From Casuarina equisetifolia (Eukaryota > Streptophyta > Magnoliopsida > Fagales > Casuarinaceae): a stretch of 64,000 bases of DNA. The stretch lies in NCBI GenBank assembly GCA_028551475.1, contig CM052360.1, positions 12,698,501 through 12,762,500 on the forward strand, given 5' to 3'. Positions 33,881-45,351 of the stretch are shown here, one piece after another. The position numbers and the translations under genes were made by a program. The notes under the pieces are model-generated. The model had not been told where the DNA came from. It saw nothing but the letters and a program-made list of their open reading frames with translations, and did not search any database. Every line of letters begins with the position of its first letter. Positions within the stretch are counted from its first letter, which is position 1.

Positions 33881-35829
33881 ATTACACTCTATGGAACTAT
33901 TCTTTTGGTGTGTCTAGCTAGTGGATAGTAAGAACTTAAGACCTTTGAAAGGGATTTCTTAGGGTGGTTGGATATGTCATCGACATTGTATTTGTTACCA
34001 CCGTTGGAGATGTTAGAGGAGGACCATCAAATTGTAGGCAAGATGGTTGGGAGTTGGAAAAGATGGCTTTACAATCTCCATGGTGATAACTCCAATGTTC
34101 AATGTCTCCATAGCCTTCACCAATCTACACAACAAAGCGATAACTTCAATGCTTGATGTCTTCATAGCCTACACCAATCTACACAACCAATGTAGTTATA
34201 ATTTTTGGGTTGCGTGGTGCAATGCTTTCTTTTGATATGGATCAATGGGCTTGTATTGAGTTTTCCGGTCTTTGTTGAACAGATGGAATAGAAAATAAAA
34301 TCATATAAAATAACGAAAACCTTGCAGTACTAGCTCATCTTAAATTCTAACGGATAGTATCATTTCGAGTACAATCAGATAAGAATTATCAACTACTTTT
34401 ATCGGTTCTATTGTTGTTGATGAATGGCGCTTTAGAGTTGTTATTTCTAATAAACATTAGGTCCAACTTTTCATTGGCCTTGTAATATATTAAGGCTTAG
34501 AGGAAAAATTCTTCGTAAACGTCCTAAGCAAGTTATTGTTTATAGTAGCTCTACATGATATCTGACTAGAGAAACGCAGAATGATATTCTTCTGTACCTA
34601 CTTTCTTTCGTTCCTCGCACTACGTGGTTCTCGTAGTGGTTGTGTGAGAACACAAACAGGAATTAATCTTTACTGCTTTTGTTTGGTTGAGACCTTTGGT
34701 TCTTCGCTTATGTCAGTGCCTTTTTGTTTATGTTATTTATTTAATGTATCACTGCCCATAAATAAGTTGGTGCTAAAAATCTAATAGTATAAATGAAACC
34801 GTTGGAGAAAAAGTACATCAGGATACTTTGATATCCTAAACAATACTCATTAATTGTAACTTTGACCCTAATCTTTAAATTGAGTTGTCACTCTCCGAAC
34901 TATAGGGTTAGTTACAAAGTTCCATATCATGAAAACTCCCGCGGAACTTATAGATTCTAATTTTGTGTTTCTAGTGACACAATAAATAAATAAATAAATT
35001 TAAAAGGTTGAAAGAAAAAAAAATCATGTACATGCTCTCTTACATCTCTGCTTAATGCTTGCTTGACAGATGACTACAGTTGATTGGAAGGTTTACAGAG
35101 TTGACTGGTCAAATTTAGATTTTAACAGAAATGTTATAGCTGATCCCTTAATTTCCGCGTACAATCGAAAATCAACTTTTAAATGATGTTGCTTTGGGGA
35201 TAAAATATCGACTCTTTGTCTTAGAGTGTAATGGCGATGCACAAGAATCAAGTTAATAATTATTTCTTGTGATTATTTTAGTATGAAGACTTCCTCGGGT
35301 ATCAGGTGATGAAGCTGTGGCTCGTACATAGCTGCCGCAAATATCCATCATATCCTTCGACCTCGTTGATACATACAATCTCAGAAACCAATTTTGTTTC
35401 GGAAGTAACTAAACAAAGAAAAAGGTTTGAGATATCTTCTTCATGATACTAAGAAGTCAAACACTTCTCCATCAGTTTCGTGAGGTTGGGATTCAGTTGA
35501 TTTCATTAATTGCCAACTGAATCTACCTACTCTTCCAGGCTGTTTAATCCTCATTGAATTGTTCAAGCTAGGCTCTCAGACAAGTGTTGTTCATGAATGC
35601 TTTCTTCTAAGGAGACTAAAACTCTGCAAGACGTGCGTAAACGACGCGGAACTAAGGGTGAAGCAAGGAGAAAGTAAAAACCTTCCTAAGTTATGCAATG
35701 GAGGAGGAGTTCCCATTTTAATGGAACTTAAGTTTAGTATGGTCTTGGAAAGAAGAAGTTCCATCCTCCATTGATGAAGCAAATTGTCAACCGCCCAGGC
35801 CAAACATAAGCAACCGCACACGCGAAGCA
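33881..35829. other. Intergenic, no gene seen
   Basis: Apart from the 54-bp tandem repeat I recognise nothing. Short open frames near 34581 and 35559 lack family features. Confidence 0.4.
34085..34192. repeat. Tandem repeat, two 54-bp units
   Basis: GATAACTCCAATG and GATAACTTCAATG start units at 34085 and 34139. Both units share CATAGCC and CACCAATCTACACAAC. The period is a multiple of three, but no coding gene is recognised. Confidence 0.85.
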
Positions 35830-36190
35830 TGTCAAGAATATCGATATTTGTTGATTATTTTGATGATAACAAAAAGAAAAAAAAAATCTTTGAAATGATT
35901 TTATGTTGAAAAAATATTTCAAAAAGAAATTAATATAAGGCATGATTTAGTGTAATATTTGCATCAAATATTATATTAATGTAATAAATTAACATTTAGG
36001 AATAGTTGTTATTCCCTGATTTGTATGATTGGGCTAAAATGAGTTGGATCTTTATTATCTAATCCGTGCTTATACGTTTGTGAGTAGGCTGGCTGAAATA
36101 TTAAATGAAGATAACAAAATGACCCAGGCCTGGAAACATAGAACCGAGGATCTTTAAGTGAAATGCACGTAACTCTGAGTGTTTGAATCA
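35830..36190 (+). repeat. Dispersed repeat R, partial copy R4
   Basis: Begins TGTCAAGAATATCGATATTT, followed by TTATTTTGATGATAAC, an ATGATTTTATGTTG phrase, a stretch rich in TAATATT, and GATTGGGCTAAA. The order matches R1 (43002) and R2 (46602). It ends before S2. Confidence 0.5.
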
Positions 36191-36285
36191 TGAATGTCCT
36201 AGAAGCGTGTCGGTGGACACCAAATCCTCTTTAGTGTAGCCCAAAATGTCCTTAACCTTGCCCTCGATTGAAGCAGATTGGGCTT

Positions 36286-37030
36286 CCAATAATGCCATTC
36301 GATTTCATTCTTTCGTTTTTTTCTTAATGACAAAGAAGAGAGAAGTTGAAAATCGAAAAGGAATTAATTTCATAGGGTTTTCTGTCTATTACTTTTAGAT
36401 TGAAGTAGTTTATAATTTAACACCGAGTTTGGATTCTAAAACCATAATTAAGACTTTGTGATGTCACTTCCGTGTGCCAAAATCACTTTGTATGCGCAGT
36501 GAAACAGATTGCCAATGGGAAATATTGCCGGTGCCAACGCATGGATTTAACACTCCTTTTATAAATAAAGTGGCACCTTGCATATATATTGAACTTTAGG
36601 TTCTAGCTGCATATTAATTTTTTTAACAGAGTCAATTACGTAAGATTGCTCTTAAATGAACTTAATATGCGTGATTATGAGATTTTCAAGATTCTGCTCT
36701 CCTCATGCAATTTTTAAACTATTCATATATAAACATCTTGTCAATTATTTCATCCAACAGACAATCAAAATATGGGGATTCCTGAAAATTGAAAGGAGAA
36801 AAATGACACTACCATTGGACTTCCACGTAGATGTCAGTTTCCAAACATTGAATTTGAGCAATTCAGTTCATATGCATTGTGATCATAAAAGATCTTTTTA
36901 AAGTTCTTCTTTTATGGATCTAACCAAATAAGACGAATGAGTACTTTCAATTACATGAATAACAATAGGAAAGTAATATTTGTTCATACAGTGCTTCTGT
37001 AATTTACGGCATAAGGCAATAGCTCATTTT
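36286..37030. repeat. Segmental duplicate S2
   Basis: Partner of S1. It has a matching TTTATAAAT near 36558 and an ATG at 36803 opening MTLPLDFHVDVSFQTLNLSN. The end segment 36903-37030 is the reverse complement of S1 33751-33880. S1 and S2 are 3.1 kb apart, in the same orientation apart from that segment. Confidence 0.75.
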
Positions 37031-38985
37031 TTTGTACAGTTCTTCTAACTCCCCGATTGCTGCTTCGTTATCATGGATTATTACCTCTAAAGTTGTAGAT
37101 CTAAGCTGTTTGCAATTATAGATCCAATGTCCACTGCATAGTTTTTATGTTAATTATTTACATTTGTATTTTTTCTTTTAATATGTGTTCCCCGTCAATT
37201 CCATCTAAGCAATATTTTCATTCCTACAAGCAGAAAGATCCAGTGTAAAGCATAATTACAAAGGGTATTCAACTTGGTTGGATTTATTCAACAGTTTGAT
37301 TTGTTATATGAGTAAATATATAGTTCTGTTGAACTTAAAAGTTGATATCTTTTTTTTTTTTTTTTTTGTAAACCAAACGTGAAATATTGTGCTCTATATA
37401 ACGAGCACGCGTTGCAAACTGTGGTAATGAATCAGACCAATCATTTTTCTTTCAGGCCAAAAACGTTTTTACCACGTCCACGTCAATTATTTGTTTGGGC
37501 CCTAAAACCTTATCCCGGAAGCTTCATTTATTCGGCCATATCTTGGGTTGCTAAATTGTCCACATCAGTGATTGGCTTCCATCAAAGCTGCCAGATACAA
37601 TGAAGAAGAAGATAGCTTCAGATTGAAGCTTTCAACCCTACAGAGTTGGCGAAAATGACATGGGTAGTCATTCTCTTTCCTTTTAAATGCGATCTATTCA
37701 ATAGTTGTGCCTCAGACTCCATCCCGGCGTTTGGCACATGAAAAAGCCAACTTTGGTCAACAAGACCAGGCAATCCGCAAAACAAAGTGGAAGGAAAAGC
37801 GAATAGCAAGCTGATCCCCCAACCGGAGACAGAACGCAACTAAGAAGTTAGCCAACTAGGAAAAATTTTGATCCTTTGTTGTTCACGTGAGAATTCTGTT
37901 AATCAAAAGCAAAGGTCCATCAATATATATAGCACCCATCGTAATAAAAGAATTACTTGATTTATTACACCCAAGAGAGACACTATACACGCAGAGGCAG
38001 GCCAAAGGGACCAAAACCGTCCAAAGCCTCATAAATTGGATAAATCTCCACCGAAAACGTAACGTCGCGAACTTATCTGGCCAAATACAGGAAACATGCA
38101 GCAAATTGCGACAAGTCTCAATTATTTCCTCCATAAAAACTCGGCCCTTGATTAGGTATCTATATGTATGGTTTTCAATGCCTCTACCTACCACCTACTT
38201 TCTTAACTCTCATTAATTTTGTTGGAAGAACTTGCCAATACCATTATTAAGACTCGCTATCCATTCCTCGAATATATTTTTTTCTTCTGCAGTTCACGGA
38301 AAATAAAAAAGAAAAGCACCATCGTTTTCTTCTTCTTCATTAACTTTGGAGTCACCCATCTCCACTCCCACCGCATTATGTTAGCATCAAAATATTGCTT
38401 TACATGGGTTCCTTTACCCTAGAACGTTTCTTCTGCCTGAGACTCTCTATGAGATTATGCTCTGGATTATAACTAGACGGCTATACTTTGCTATATTACT
38501 CCTCGGGATAATCAAAAGTTGTAGAGGATCATGAGTTTATCAAACAATATCTTTAGGTATTTATGCCTCAAGATGGCAAAAAAAAAAAAAAACTACTTCT
38601 CTTCTTCCGTGTACGCATATTTAGTTTTTTTTTTCTTTTACTTATGGTATGATGAGTATATTTCCATGCCCTAATAAACTTAACTACTCACTCAAATTGA
38701 AAAAATGGCACAAAGGATTAAATTTCTTATTACTCGAAACAATATTTGATAAATGCTTTTCATACGTGAATTGGTCCATTAAAATTGACTTTTTAAAGGA
38801 TCTATATTCATTCTTAAAAACTCACTCTCGTACTTGTAAACTTTACATTAACTCCTCAACTTGATCTTGGACTATTCAACATGTCGCACATGGAAGAAAA
38901 ATATCAATACACTATCCCCCAAAACAACCCCAATCAAAGTGACATGATGTAAGTTTTGTACTCCATTTACAATCACAAAAACCCT
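37031..38985. other. Intergenic, no gene recognised
   Basis: 37380-38230 is somewhat less AT-rich and has overlapping short open frames on both strands, but no domain is seen. A T-run at 37351-37367 and an A-run at 38579-38592 are present. Confidence 0.4.
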
Positions 38986-40095
38986 ATTCTTTCATTGATG
39001 GTTGGAGAATGAAATACCTAAGCTATACCAAAAGGTTACAATTAGCAAAATTAGTTCTCACTTCTATTCGTACCTTTTAGATGCAAATGTTCATTTTCTC
39101 AAAGAAAACTATTTATAAGGTTTAACACTTTCAATGGATAAGTAATTTGGAAGTTCATAAAATTCACAAGGTTACTTGGCAAGTTGTTTGTTCACCTAAA
39201 AAGAAAGGAGAACTTGGGCTACTAGATCCTAAAGTGTAAAATAAGGTTTTGTTAGGGAAGTCACTCTAAAATCTCATCAATTATCCAAGTTCATCTTTAT
39301 GGAGTAAATAAATTTATATTACTAAATGCAAGAGAATTTCAATTATGCATCTTGATATTAAAAGAAATATGATATAGAGTTGGAGAGGTCTTCTTAAATT
39401 ACAATAGATTCTTTTATCTATGTTCTTTGAACCTTTTTATTGTTGTAAAGAAACATATTAATAATTATGTCAAGCTAATATTGAGGTTGAATAGTATGAC
39501 TTGATATGATTAGGTGGAATTAACAAACACAACTTTATTGGATAGCTCATATGTAGTGATAGGCTTCCTACAATAGAAGTGGTACCTTAATAGCTTCTCT
39601 CAATTGACCTATATTGTAATTTTTTGTGGTTCTCAATTGAAAAATAACTCACACTGGTTTTTTCAATGTACTTGGACTTAACAAATTTGGCAAAGTATTC
39701 TTATAAAATAAGACATTCGTAAGAATATTAATAATTAAAATTCTAAACTACAATAAATGGTTAAAGTAACAAAGGAAAAGATTTGACTGCAAAATTTCTT
39801 AAACTTTTTTTTTCTTAATTTGCATGTATTGTATATGGTTTGAATGAAATCATAAATGTTTTCAAAATAAAACTATTAAAATATATCAATATTATTGACT
39901 AGAATCAAGAAAGTAGTATGTGAAAGAGTATTTCTGTTTAGAAATATTAGACGCTCTTAGGTGAATGTTTTCTTATGTTAGAATTGAAAGATTCTAAATT
40001 TAATTTTCTCTTAAGTGAATTATATTACTTGAGTATACCCCTAAGCTTTTGTATTATCTTATTTTTTAATGAATAAACTTACATATTCATCAAAA
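38986..40095 (+). mobile_element. LINE (L1-type) 3' fragment, copy B
   Basis: Broken plus-strand reading gives IDGWRMKYLSYTKRLQLAKL (near 38992), then HKVTWQVVC and PKKKGELGLLD (near 39165). These are typical C-terminal reverse-transcriptase words of plant L1 elements (LSYxGRxQLIK, VxWxxVCxPKxxGGLG). The remainder matches copies A and C and ends TTTTTAATGAATAAAC with a short A-rich tail. It extends further 5' than the other two. Many stops. Confidence 0.7.
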
Positions 40096-40154
40096 ATCTT
40101 ATTCGTTTACCCCCTCTCCCCTTTTTTCTGTTTTTGATCATTACAAATGGCTTA

Positions 40155-40444
40155 TAGTTGTAAGAGATGTAATATGGGTTCTTTTTTTATTCGAATATGT
40201 AAGAACCATTACCCAGGAACGAAGAAATACAAGGAAAGAGCTTACACGGATTCCAACTACAATAAAGCAGACCATAAGAACAAGAAGATTCAATCTAACA
40301 GTGATAAGAGACGTACTAAAAGTTTCTTTATTTATTCGGATATGCAATCGCCATTACACACAAACGAAGAAATACAAAGAGAGAGCGTACAAGGATTCCA
40401 ACTACAACCAAATAGACTACCAGAACATCAAGATGCAATCGAGG
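40155..40444. repeat. Tandem duplication of 145 bp within a 159-codon open frame, downstream of BAHD3
   Basis: Matching words TTCTTT..ATTCG, CGAAGAAATACAA and GGATTCCAACTACAA recur 145 bp apart (for example 40179 and 40324). Because 145 is not a multiple of three, the two units are read in different frames inside the plus-strand open frame 40147-40626. The products therefore differ, which argues against a conserved protein. The block lies just beyond the 3' end of BAHD3 on the opposite strand. Confidence 0.7.
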
Positions 40445-40680
40445 ACACTATGTCCTTGAAAGATTTTAGCTGTCCTTTCATGCTTATGAACAAAAAAAGA
40501 AAAGGGAAGAAACACTTCGAAAGGCCTCATCGAACGATGAAACTTCTTCGACGCAATCAACCAGACCATTCACAGGCAGAACTCCATTTCGTGTACTTGA
40601 GGACTGCACGGACAACAAACCTTTAAGCTATAAGATAATTTTGGACACAGCTGTCACCATCCATGCAATAAAGTCATAGT

Positions 40681-41976
40681 CTAAACCACCGAAACTTTGG
40701 GCGATGAAACGAGAGCCAGGAGCTCCTTGTCGACTTCGACTTTAGCCATGTCTTCCTCTTCTAAGTTAATCCATACTTCTATGCCATTCCCTGACCTAGT
40801 GTCAAAGAAAGTCATCAGATTCGGGTACAGCAATCTTGCCGAGGCTATCCATACAGGCTTTCCCCATCCGAAATCTGCTTCATACACGGGAAACCTGCAC
40901 AAGCTGGTGAAAGCTAAGGAAATCACCTCACCTCTCATGAATCTTTCGGCGTTTTCTATGATAAAGTCCGGATACCCACCAGTCTCTACGAGACCTTTCG
41001 CGTAGTTCTTATCGACTTTCTTAATGGCCTCTCGTACTGGAATAATAATGTTGTGGAACTCATCCTCACCGTCCATGGAGAGTGGAGAGGCTACGGACAC
41101 GCTCATATTTCCGAAGTAATTATCAGAAAGCGGCGGATCCATCCTCGAACGCAGGTTTACGATGTGGAAAACGGAGTAGGCTTTGTCGGGGTCTGCTTCT
41201 CGTTGGGTGGCGGCGAGGTAGCGACTCCATATGAAACCCGATAAGGCCTCCACCCGAGTGGGTCGTGGGTACTCCATGTCTGTTTTGTCAGTGCTGTATT
41301 TGGCTCTTAAAGAGGCTATAGCAGACTCCCCGAACACAAATCTCTTTATCTTCAGATTTTCCGTCCCCATTCCCCTGGGTATATTCATGAGCGGCTCGTC
41401 CACAGGAGGGAAGATCTTGGCCCCTTCGAATATTGGTGTTGCTATGTCACCACTTCCTCGAGCAATTGCAGCCCAACTGTTGAGGAATAAGATGAACGAG
41501 GAAGCATCCTCAAGCTTGTGGGCGAAGGCCAGACCAATCGCCAACCCACCACAGTTGAAGGAGTTGAATTGGACGGCTAAGGCTGTTTCATTCTCATCGT
41601 CCATTTTATATGGCAACAATTTGCAGTTCTCAGCTGGGTCTGGATCCTCCAAGAATTCGGAGAGATTGCATTTAACCTTGGCTTCCACAAAGGGAACGCC
41701 TTCATCGTTGCAATCAACGTGAAAGTCGTCCTTAATCCGCCCTGCGAGTGGGTAAAATCGAGTCAAGCATTCTGACAAAGATTTCTTTAACCGTTCTTGG
41801 CATTCCTCGTTGCTGAGATGAGCAAGGGCATCTCTATGGTAGAAGAGAATAAAAGGCATGAATATAGCAGGTGTAATCTGATCAACGAAAGAGAAAGTGT
41901 GACGGCGGAGGTGGTTAGGGGTGGGGGAAGAAGGTTTGATGGTGTCCGTAGATATCACTTCGATGTGAAGCTTCAT
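40681..41976 (-). CDS. BAHD acyltransferase, vinorine synthase-like (BAHD3)
   Basis: Intronless 431-residue BAHD enzyme on the minus strand. I place the start at ATG 41976 (MKLHIEVISTDT), which aligns with BAHD1 and BAHD2; the frame extends upstream but without ATG. The TTCTTGCAG just before it could also be an acceptor of a 5' UTR intron. Catalytic HxxxD is present as AHKLEDAS (His153, Asp157), and DFGWGKP is at 368-374. TRVEALSGFIW and NYFGN are also present. Identity to BAHD1/2 is clearly lower (under half even in the conserved N-terminus), so this is an older paralogue. Cytosolic acyl-CoA-dependent acylation of a specialised metabolite is the family role. The substrate is unknown. Confidence 0.93.
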   Translation of the reverse strand: MKLHIEVISTDTIKPSSPTPNHLRRHTFSFVDQITPAIFMPFILFYHRDALAHLSNEECQERLKKSLSECLTRFYPLAGRIKDDFHVDCNDEGVPFVEAKVKCNLSEFLEDPDPAENCKLLPYKMDDENETALAVQFNSFNCGGLAIGLAFAHKLEDASSFILFLNSWAAIARGSGDIATPIFEGAKIFPPVDEPLMNIPRGMGTENLKIKRFVFGESAIASLRAKYSTDKTDMEYPRPTRVEALSGFIWSRYLAATQREADPDKAYSVFHIVNLRSRMDPPLSDNYFGNMSVSVASPLSMDGEDEFHNIIIPVREAIKKVDKNYAKGLVETGGYPDFIIENAERFMRGEVISLAFTSLCRFPVYEADFGWGKPVWIASARLLYPNLMTFFDTRSGNGIEVWINLEEEDMAKVEVDKELLALVSSPKVSVV

Positions 41977-42070
41977 CCTGCAAGAAAATGATCTCAAGAT
42001 GCCCAAATTCACAGCTCAAAATGGCTGTTGCCTTGGATTAGATGATCGATATCTAGCTAGGCCAGCATAC

Positions 42071-42081
42071 ACATATATAGA
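42071..42081 (-). promoter_or_regulatory. TATA box of BAHD3
   Basis: On the minus strand CTATATATGT lies about 95-105 bases upstream of the ATG at 41976, the same spacing as in the tandem pair. Confidence 0.55.
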
Positions 42082-42490
42082 GAGCTGCTACTTGGAAGCG
42101 GATTGTTTCACCATCAAGAAAGGAAGTGAGAATCTATGCAAGGGTGGATCATATCAAAAACCTTCTTGGTAGGTGGAGTTAGTTTCTTCCATTTAATTAG
42201 TGATAGCTCCACGAAAAAGAGGCAATTAGTATATCCTCGCAAGTTAGGTCATATAAGCATTAAGATAACGTACTAATATATTGAATTAAAGCACCACCAA
42301 GATATTTCCCAAAATGTCTGTTTCGCCCACAAATTTGAAAAAGACAAATCAAAAATTGAATCCTGTGGTCTAATGGTTGCTCATGTTTACTACATTCAGC
42401 AGGACAGCTGTTTTCTTTCATGAGAGGGATAAGCAAATCGGGTTCCCTAGAGATAAACAACGCATCCGACAAACAAACGAGAGACCAAAA

Positions 42491-42784
42491 AATTTCTTCG
42501 CATAGTAAGAACCCTAAAACCCTCTTTGAACAGAAAATATAAACAGAGAAAATATAATTGTATTTGATGATTAAATTGTAAAACTCAAGTCTATATTTGT
42601 AGCCTAAAGGCTTTAATAACAAACGAAGAAATCAAACAATTTCTTCGTAAGAACCCCAAAACCCTCTTTGAATAGAAAATATAAACTAAGAAAAATGTAA
42701 TTGTATTTGATAATTAAAATGTACAACTCGGGCCTATATTTATGGGCTAAAGGATTTAATTACAAATCAAAGAATTAATAGCTT
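42491..42784. repeat. Tandem duplication, two units of 147 bp
   Basis: AATTTCTTCG starts units at 42491 and 42638. Both continue with AAAACCCTCTTTGAA, AGAAAATATAAAC, TGTAATTGTATTTGAT or close variants, and a TATATTT block. The second unit runs into the copia RNase H fragment. Confidence 0.8.
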
Positions 42785-42905
42785 GCTTTTAACTCTTCAC
42801 TAATAAAGTGAAAATCTATTTCAATATGTTTTGTTATGATATATGTAAAAGCCACCAATAGATCAATAATCATCACAATCACTTATCCATCTAGTGTCAG
42901 AGTGT
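42781..42905 (-). pseudogene. Copia RNase H fragment with internal deletion
   Basis: Minus strand gives SDTRWISDCDDY, a stop, SIGGFYIY, and then, after a frame change, TKHIEIDFHFISEELKAS. In intact copia elements these two RNase H segments are about 80 residues apart, so the central part, including the FCDN region, is deleted. Likely a scrap of a minus-strand copia element. Confidence 0.6.
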
Positions 42906-43001
42906 GGGGAGATTAATTCCATGACATGGTGTGTTAGCAAGAAAAACATAAGAAATATTTAACAATCTACCACTCAATAGTTGTGACAGCATGAATATAT
43001 T

Positions 43002-44520
43002 TGTCAGGAATGTGAGTATTTTTTTGAATTATTTTGATATTGACAAAGGGAAAATTTTTTAAAAATGATTTTACATATCAAATAATATGCCAAATAGAAA
43101 ATTAATACAATTTCTACACGTGTTATATTAATGCTTGTATTAGCATTATGAAAATATTCTTATTCTCTCCTTAGTTAAGTGGGCTGGAATGCTTTATGTG
43201 TGGGCTTAAATGATTATGTTTAGGCTAGCTATTTGAGACCCAAATCCACCTTTTTATGCCGATCCGATCTAGACCAAAAATTTATTAAGTAAAATATGCG
43301 TCTTGGTCTGTTTGGTTTTCCTCTCTCACGTTCATCACTAGGGCAAATAAAGTGACAAAAAGCTTGTCTCTTTGGGCACAATTTGGAGTGGAAAAAGTTT
43401 GAATTTTTAATGGGATTCTTCTGAAACAATAACGGGCAAAAATTGTGAGGTAAATAGGTTGGTTTAGAGGTAAAATATAGTAACTTCTTGTTGCTGGTTC
43501 GGTGTGTAGAAAAACGGGAACATTCTAGGAAGCAAATCTGAAAACCTTCAAGCATTCAGATCGAGCTGTATTTCGTCTATAATCTCATAAGCTCTTTTGG
43601 TTTGCATTTATAAACTATTTGATAGTTGTCTTGAGTTGATTTGAGTTGAGTTTTTGAGCAAAGTCGCACGCAGCCCTATTCTTTATTGTTCACAGATACT
43701 GTTCATGCGTATATGGTTATTTGAGTATGTTAGCTGTTGGTTGTGATTATTTGATTGCATATTATACCCTAAACCAAGATTAAATACACTAGAAATTGTG
43801 CTGGCTACTTGTGAGTGAGTTGAAACCAATAAGTAATATTTTTATGTCTACCACTTCACACTTTGGGATAGAATTTGGAGATTTTGTTAGTTGCTAGTTG
43901 GGATTTAGTCAATATAAAATCTATTGCACCTTAGGCTAAAGCCATTATTTTTGTGTGCTAGAAACTCTTATTATATAATAGAAAAGTTTGTGAGTCAAAA
44001 GGATTTGTTAAAATATCATTTATCATTATTTGAAGCGTATGGCATGTTTGATGTTGTTTTTTGCATTGCACTGATTGAACACTTAATACAATATACTAGC
44101 ACATCTATGTATCTTGTGAGTAGATTTTAAATCATAGCTTGTTGCTTTAATTTTATATATTTATGGTTGTGAAGTAAACATCAGAGTGTTGGTTGCAAAA
44201 ATTCACATCCTTATATAAATTGAGATTTGTACCTTGTAAGTTATGTGATTTACATATATTCTCTATTAAACACACTTAGTTGGTTAATTGTTGGTGCAAC
44301 TAAATAAGGTTTGTATAAATCATCTTTATTGTCTAAGAATCAAGACAGAGCATTACGTGAAAGACTTGTGAAATTTTATATATTGCTCAATAACTAGAAA
44401 ACATTGTAATTGATATATCTTTAAGTCTAGCTTGAGATGGCAAAAGCTCAAGCTTTATTGGAAGGCCTGCAAATATGTCATGAGAAAGCCTAGATAGCAA
44501 GTAATATTTAATCTAATTCT
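43002..44520 (+). repeat. Dispersed repeat R, long copy R1
   Basis: Begins TGTCAGGAATGTGAGTATTT, shares ordered blocks with R2: GGGCTGGA, CTAAACCAAG, GTGCTGGC, ATATCATTTATCATTATTTGA, ACCTTGTAAG, and TATATCTTTAAGTCTAGCTTG near 44413. No domain is visible. It could be a long LTR or a non-autonomous LTR element (LARD-like); the class is undetermined. Confidence 0.5.
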
Positions 44521-45351
44521 TACTTTTTAGTTCAATGCATACTTGGGTGAACGGAATCCCCCTTAGGCTCTTGAGTATGTAATTTGAACATGTGTCAGTC
44601 TATATCCTCAAACAACATATATATAAAGAGGGGAACATAGTGGTTATTCAATTAACTAATCATGGCCACTTGTTGTAGACTATTAGTGTTTTTGATCAAA
44701 CAAGTTTGCTATGAACCTTCTTTTGAGCTTCTAGATAAGACCAACTAGCTTTAGCTAATTCTAGGCTATCATAGGATTAAGCTTATATGCTAACCTTTGT
44801 TTGGTTTTGTTTTATTGTGTTCTAATTCTCTTCACTTGTATTTCTTGACTCACTTTGTGAGCACATTATGTAGGCCATCGTCAACCTAATTTTCTAAGGG
44901 CCAAGTTGATGCCCAACCCTTTGTACTTTTCCAAAATGTGATTATTACCCCTTATCTTTTTATCAACAAATTTTTGTATGATATCATCTCTATTTCTTTT
45001 GGGCCGGGGCGGGGGGTGGGTGTGGGTGGTGTTGTGGAGGGGAGAAGAAGAAGTTGACTCATTTCTTCCGTTGGCCTATCTGCACTTCAACCCTAAGCTA
45101 TCCCTACCAATGGTTGCACTCAGATATTAACGATTTTCAACAGTCCTGTCTTATCCTTGAGGACCTTTAGTCCTATGTGCCTAGCCTTCTCAGGCTTCAC
45201 AAAGTTGTGAAAGGCTTCGGTGTTGGCCAGAGCTGTTGCCGCTTTTCCCTCATCACAATATCCACAAACATGAGTTGCCTCCCTGTCTGGGAGGGTTCTT
45301 TGGGGTGTTGAGAACTTGTATCAGTGGCCCTAGCCTCTTTATAATAGAAGT
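44521..45351. other. Intergenic with G-rich tract, no gene seen
   Basis: No coding sequence recognised. The G-rich tract at 45001-45026 is listed separately. It may be internal sequence of an element bounded by R1 and R2. Confidence 0.35.
45001..45026 (+). other. Putative G-quadruplex motif
   Basis: Five G runs of 3-6 bases with loops of 1-3 bases: GGG CC GGGG C GGGGGG T GGG TGT GGG. This fits the G3+N1-7 rule. It is unusual in such AT-rich DNA. Confidence 0.75.

Noticed and set aside
37379..38216. Cluster of overlapping 60-109-codon frames on both strands
   Set aside because: No domain on either strand and no splice-compatible structure. Treated as non-coding.
41977..42012. Upstream extension of the BAHD3 frame
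   Set aside because: It starts at GTG and not ATG, includes a TTCTTGCAG that looks like an acceptor, and does not align with BAHD1 or BAHD2.
42362..42420. tRNA-like phrase GTGGTCTAATGGTT
   Set aside because: It resembles a tRNA D-arm (A box), but no matching B box at the right distance and no acceptor stem or cloverleaf could be formed.
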